A DNA stretch of 16,385 nt, taken from assembly GCA_964293155.1 (NCBI GenBank), contig CAXYYA010000059.1, forward strand, positions 1 through 16,385, in the 5' to 3' direction. Of this stretch, positions 15,885-16,385 are shown one piece after another. The translations under genes and the position numbers were made by a program. Below the pieces are notes generated by a model. That model saw only the letters and a program-made list of their open reading frames with translations, was not told the origin of the DNA and did not search any database. Source of the DNA: JAQVEB01 sp028698105 (GTDB taxonomy: Bacteria; Bacteroidota; Bacteroidia; Bacteroidales; Dysgonomonadaceae). Position 1 is the first letter of the stretch; each line of letters opens with the position of its first letter.

Positions 15885-16175
15885 AAAGTTGCCGCTGGGC
15901 AACTTTTTGTAGCGAGAGCAGACATAGCCTGTCGAACGATTAATAAGGAACTCAATATATTTGCGGCTCTTTTTATTCTTGATTTCCCGCTCCCGCTTTA
16001 TGGCTGATGATTTTTCTAAAAAACTTTCCGAATGAACCAACTTCCACGGAATGCCGGGTTTGGTTGAAGGAGTTGCTCCCGAATTGTGTTTCAAAATACG
16101 AGTATCAATATCCGAACAATAACCGGTGTAATACTTGCCGCTTTTTTCACTTTGTAAGATATAAACGTAATACAT
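15810..16175 (-). CDS. GIY-YIG nuclease family protein, run-on C-terminus
   Basis: Single-domain GIY-YIG protein of the small UPF0213-like type. The core spans residues 1-78: YYVYILQS (2-9) is the GIY strand, KYYTGYC (14-20) the YIG strand, Arg26 the catalytic arginine, and IKREREIKNKKSRKYIEFLI (59-78) holds the metal-binding Glu (62 or 64). Such proteins are presumed DNA nucleases, but the cellular role is unknown. The frame does not end after the core as in the neighbouring copy. After Gly83 it runs another 38 residues, through the DUF2891 terminator hairpin and into the 3' end of that gene on the other strand. This tail is low in family character and probably results from loss of the original stop. 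A second copy lies directly upstream. Confidence 0.87.
   Translation of the reverse strand: MYYVYILQSEKSGKYYTGYCSDIDTRILKHNSGATPSTKPGIPWKLVHSESFLEKSSAIKREREIKNKKSRKYIEFLINRSTGYVCSRYKKLPSGNFLLQRHHRKRCQPMFATVVSFKNKG
15883..15908. terminator. Bidirectional terminator hairpin after the DUF2891 gene
   Basis: An 11-bp perfect stem AAAAAGTTGCC/GGCAACTTTTT (15883-15893 and 15898-15908) with a 4-base loop overlaps the DUF2891 stop codon. With A and T runs on both sides, it can terminate transcripts from either direction. On minus it lies inside the extended GIY-YIG reading frame. Confidence 0.8.
15931..16018. repeat. Direct repeat copy 1 (GIY-YIG 3' coding part)
   Basis: These 88 bp are identical to 16298-16385 except for one base (G at 15963, A at 16330), with an offset of 367 bp. 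The repeat encodes the C-terminal part of the GIY-YIG domain on minus. The second copy is cut by the window edge, so the full repeat is longer. The near identity points to a recent tandem duplication or gene conversion. Confidence 0.95.
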
Positions 16176-16182
16176 AAAACAA

Positions 16183-16210
16183 AAAAGGTTGTTTTTTTTG
16201 ACAACCTTTT
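16183..16210 (-). terminator. Terminator hairpin between the GIY-YIG copies
   Basis: A 10-bp perfect stem AAAAGGTTGT/ACAACCTTTT (16183-16192 and 16201-16210) with an 8-base loop, followed on minus by TTTTTTG-like sequence. It lies 66 bp past the stop of the upstream partial GIY-YIG gene and 8 bp before the start of the complete copy, so it should separate the two transcripts. Confidence 0.7.
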
Positions 16211-16213
16211 ATT

Positions 16214-16285
16214 GTAGCGAGAGGGGGGCATAGCTTGTTGCGAAGCATTTCGGAAATCCCCCGACCTTCCCGATATTAAATCGGG
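16214..16285. repeat. Nested-hairpin element downstream of the partial GIY-YIG gene
   Basis: Contains several inverted repeats: CCCGAT/ATCGGG (16269-16285, 5-base centre), which overlaps the stop codon of the partial gene; a GGGGG/CCCCC pairing between about 16224 and 16262; and inside it GCTT/AAGC (16033 plus 200, that is 16233-16236 and 16243-16246). The flank TGTAGCGAGAG (16213-16223) recurs at 15909-15919 next to the other gene copy. It looks like a structured intergenic element tied to these genes. Confidence 0.5.
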
Positions 16286-16385
16286 ACGCTCCAACCCGTC
16301 GAACGATTAATAAGGAACTCAATATATTTACGGCTCTTTTTATTCTTGATTTCCCGCTCCCGCTTTATGGCTGATGATTTTTCTA
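16276..16385 (-). CDS. GIY-YIG nuclease family protein, C-terminal part (5' end beyond window)
   Basis: Only the last 35 codons plus the stop are inside the window, ending at TAA (16276-16278). The visible residues start EKSSAIKREREIKNKKSR and are identical to residues 54 onward of the complete copy as far as NRSTG. They then diverge to WSVPI and stop. The reading frame is set by alignment to the complete copy: the 367-bp offset shifts the frame by one relative to coordinates. The short five-residue tail after NRSTG looks like the normal ending of this gene, in contrast to the run-on of the other copy. The gene would be transcribed toward the complete copy, with a terminator between them. Confidence 0.85.
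   Translation of the reverse strand, partial: EKSSAIKREREIKNKKSRKYIEFLINRSTGWSVPI

Noticed and set aside
16091..16294. Minus-strand frame overlapping the GIY-YIG start
   Set aside because: It runs across the hairpin and the intergenic element in a different frame from the GIY-YIG gene. No domain is visible and it is explained by the structured spacer.

Overview
The window looks like chromosomal DNA from a member of the Bacteroidota, probably the Bacteroidales. The evidence is a set of gene forms typical of that phylum: a fused RibBA, a very long LptF/LptG-type permease, a NagB-like/PIG-L fusion protein, a small START-like protein and a GxxExxY protein. In addition, TAnnTTTG-type promoter -7 boxes (three of them exactly TATCTTTG) sit just upstream of several genes, and Shine-Dalgarno sequences are mostly absent. 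Genus cannot be fixed from the sequence alone. Almost everything is on the minus strand; only the DUF2891 gene reads on plus.

Layout from left to right. Bases 1-195 hold a palindromic REP-like element and the tdh terminator. Bases 196-3152 carry the two-step threonine-to-glycine pathway (kbl upstream, tdh downstream on minus), split by a GxxExxY gene (1415-1822). That gene sits inside four related AT-rich repeat units, three of which carry or retain traces of its own last codons. Bases 3238-7957 form a tight minus-strand series: an LptF/G-like permease, ribBA and rmuC, with gaps of 27 and 34 bp. Bases 8111-8500 encode a START-like protein with its own terminator. Bases 8702-12143 hold a POT-type MFS transporter and a NagB-like/PIG-L fusion, each with its own -7 box. 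Bases 12274-14700 are mutS2, starting at GTG. It is divergent from an exported DUF2891 protein (14805-15884). Bases 15810-16385 hold one complete and one partial GIY-YIG gene in tandem.

The core genes are ordinary housekeeping: threonine catabolism, riboflavin synthesis, lipopolysaccharide export, DNA maintenance and amino-sugar handling. The less ordinary content lies in the two small nuclease-like loci. Both the GxxExxY gene and the GIY-YIG gene are accompanied by duplicated copies of their own 3' ends, and both sit next to inverted-repeat elements. In the complete GIY-YIG copy the normal stop seems to have been lost, so its frame runs through the terminator of the neighbouring convergent gene. 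The other notable point is the NagB-like domain, in which every canonical deaminase catalytic residue is replaced.
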